Positions 6,362 through 7,309 of a DNA stretch of 7,309 nucleotides are shown in pieces (positions within the stretch are counted from its first letter, which is position 1; every line of letters starts with the position of its first letter). The stretch covers positions 1-7,309 of the forward strand of contig JAESSX010000186.1 in assembly GCA_016763915.1 (NCBI GenBank), in the 5' to 3' direction. This DNA comes from Rhodospirillales bacterium (lineage in GTDB: Bacteria > Pseudomonadota > Alphaproteobacteria > Rhodospirillales_A > Casp-alpha2). The position numbers and the translations under genes were made by a program. The notes under the pieces are model-generated. The model was given only the letters and a program-made list of their open reading frames with translations. It was not told the DNA's origin and made no database searches.

Positions 6362-6479
6362 CCGGGCGAATTTTACAGGCAGCGTTTTTCATATAAGAAG
6401 CAAAAATAATCAATTCTCAAATCACTCCTAATCTCAGCCGCCTGATGGGCCTCCTTCTCAGACAAAAGGGTTTTTAAGA

Positions 6480-7309
6480 ATGTCGAACGTTTACTTATTG
6501 ATTTTTGGTAGTTGTCTTCTTGCACTTTTGTACGGCGTTTACGCCATTCGGACAGTTCTGGCCGCGCCGGCCGGAACGGAACGGATGCAGGAAATTGCCA
6601 GGGCCATTCAGGAAGGCGCCAGCGCCTACCTCACCCGCCAATACAGGACCATAGCCATCGTCGGTCTGGGGATCGGAATCTTGCTGGGGTTTCTCCTCGG
6701 CCTTGATGTCGCTGTCGGTTACTTCATCGGCGCCATTCTGTCGGGTCTGACCGGCTACATCGGCATGAACGTCTCGGTCCGCGCCAATGTCCGAACCACC
6801 GAGGCCGCCCGCACTTCGGGCCTCGACGGTGGATTGAATATCGCCTTCAAATCCGGCGCCGTGACCGGCCTTCTGGTCGTCGGACTGGCGCTTTTAGGGG
6901 TCGCCGGATACTACTTTTATCTCCGCTCGACGGGAAATCCGGAAACCCCGGAAGGCATGCGCCATATCCTGGAAGCCCTGGTCGCCCTTGGCTTCGGCGC
7001 CTCGCTGATTTCCATTTTCGCCCGTTTGGGCGGCGGCATCTTCACCAAGGGCGCCGACGTCGGCGCCGATCTGGTCGGCAAGGTCGAGGTCGGCATCCCC
7101 GAAGACGACCCCCGCAACCCCGCGGTGATTGCCGATAACGTCGGCGACAACGTCGGCGACTGCGCCGGCATGGCGGCGGACCTGTTTGAAACCTACGCCG
7201 TGACGATTGTCGCGACCATGCTTTTGGCCGCCATTTTCTTCACCGGCCCGGCCCAGAACCTGATGATGATCCTGCCGCTGGTGATCGGGGCGGTGTGCAT
7301 GTTGGGGTC
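6480..7309 (+). CDS. hppA: Membrane-bound proton-pumping pyrophosphatase, N-terminal 276 codons (3' end outside window)
   Basis: Couples hydrolysis of pyrophosphate to proton export or membrane energisation. The fragment starts with a hydrophobic helix ([22 protein letters not shown]) and contains [13 protein letters not shown] (about 43-55), several further membrane helices, and the catalytic-site stretch [13 protein letters not shown] (D193, D197, K201) and IPEDDPRNP. It then has [24 protein letters not shown] (from D219, with C228). These acidic residues bind magnesium-pyrophosphate in the family. The variant [17 protein letters not shown] resembles the potassium-independent H+ type, as in Rhodospirillum rubrum, but the deciding Ala/Lys position is outside the window. 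ATG 6480 is preceded by AAAAGGG (6464-6470) at 9 bases, and the N-terminus aligns with the family, so the start is good. The frame is open to the last base. Confidence 0.96.
   Translation, partial: MSNVYLLIFGSCLLALLYGVYAIRTVLAAPAGTERMQEIARAIQEGASAYLTRQYRTIAIVGLGIGILLGFLLGLDVAVGYFIGAILSGLTGYIGMNVSVRANVRTTEAARTSGLDGGLNIAFKSGAVTGLLVVGLALLGVAGYYFYLRSTGNPETPEGMRHILEALVALGFGASLISIFARLGGGIFTKGADVGADLVGKVEVGIPEDDPRNPAVIADNVGDNVGDCAGMAADLFETYAVTIVATMLLAAIFFTGPAQNLMMILPLVIGAVCMLG

Larger units (their letters stand above)
6291..6479 (+). promoter_or_regulatory. AT-rich intergenic region, likely holding the hppA promoter and leader
   Basis: 189 bases without a convincing gene. It contains two small inverted repeats (listed separately), an AT-rich block around 6371-6415 with TTTACA (6372-6377), TATAAG (6392-6397) and AATAAT (6405-6410), and the hppA Shine-Dalgarno AAAAGGG (6464-6470). 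TTTACA and TATAAG are only 14 bases apart, so they do not form a standard promoter as a pair. A break in transcription between the FliL-like gene and hppA is likely from the length and composition, but I cannot place the start site. No known riboswitch was recognised. Confidence 0.35.

Noticed and set aside
6512..6706. A 64-codon open frame inside the start of hppA
   Set aside because: It is an out-of-frame shadow of hppA, whose own frame has clear membrane helices and pyrophosphatase motifs.

Overview
The window is a compact, GC-rich (roughly 60-65% by eye) stretch in which every gene lies on the + strand. Gene order, protein style and codon use suggest an alphaproteobacterium of the Rhodospirillales/Rhodospirillaceae type. 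The evidence is the run nrdR-ribD-ribE-ribBX-ribH-nusB-thiL, a RibB with a degenerate RibA-like tail, a RibH beginning LIVEARFY, and an H+-pyrophosphatase like that of Rhodospirillum. This assignment is by recognition only.

Layout. 1-285 is the 3' end of glyA (serine hydroxymethyltransferase). 305-763 is nrdR, the zinc-ribbon/ATP-cone repressor of ribonucleotide reductase genes. 750-1889 is ribD, 1909-2505 ribE (riboflavin synthase alpha chain), 2528-3661 a RibBX-type DHBP synthase, 3663-4124 ribH (lumazine synthase), 4121-4669 nusB and 4734-5735 thiL (thiamine-monophosphate kinase). From nrdR to nusB, genes overlap or are separated by 1-22 bases, so this is very probably one operon. 63 bases separate nusB from thiL. 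5832-6290 encodes a small membrane-anchored FliL-like protein of unknown role. 6291-6479 is an AT-rich intergenic region, and 6480 to the end is the first 276 codons of hppA, a membrane proton-pumping pyrophosphatase.

How the genes work together. RibD (deaminase/reductase), RibB (DHBP from ribulose 5-phosphate), RibH and RibE cover riboflavin synthesis except for GTP cyclohydrolase II, whose domain here has lost its zinc and catalytic residues. A separate ribA must lie elsewhere. ThiL makes thiamine pyrophosphate. GlyA supplies one-carbon units, NrdR controls deoxynucleotide synthesis and NusB serves rRNA antitermination, so the cluster is housekeeping cofactor and nucleotide metabolism. HppA recycles pyrophosphate to build a proton gradient.

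The most unusual signal is at the start of thiL. An exact 18-base tandem duplication carries a Shine-Dalgarno-like GAGGAA in each copy, and the reading frame has no ATG, GTG or TTG where the protein must begin. The best-placed codon is ATA. I found no mobile element, CRISPR array, tRNA or rRNA, and no sign of a new multi-gene system.
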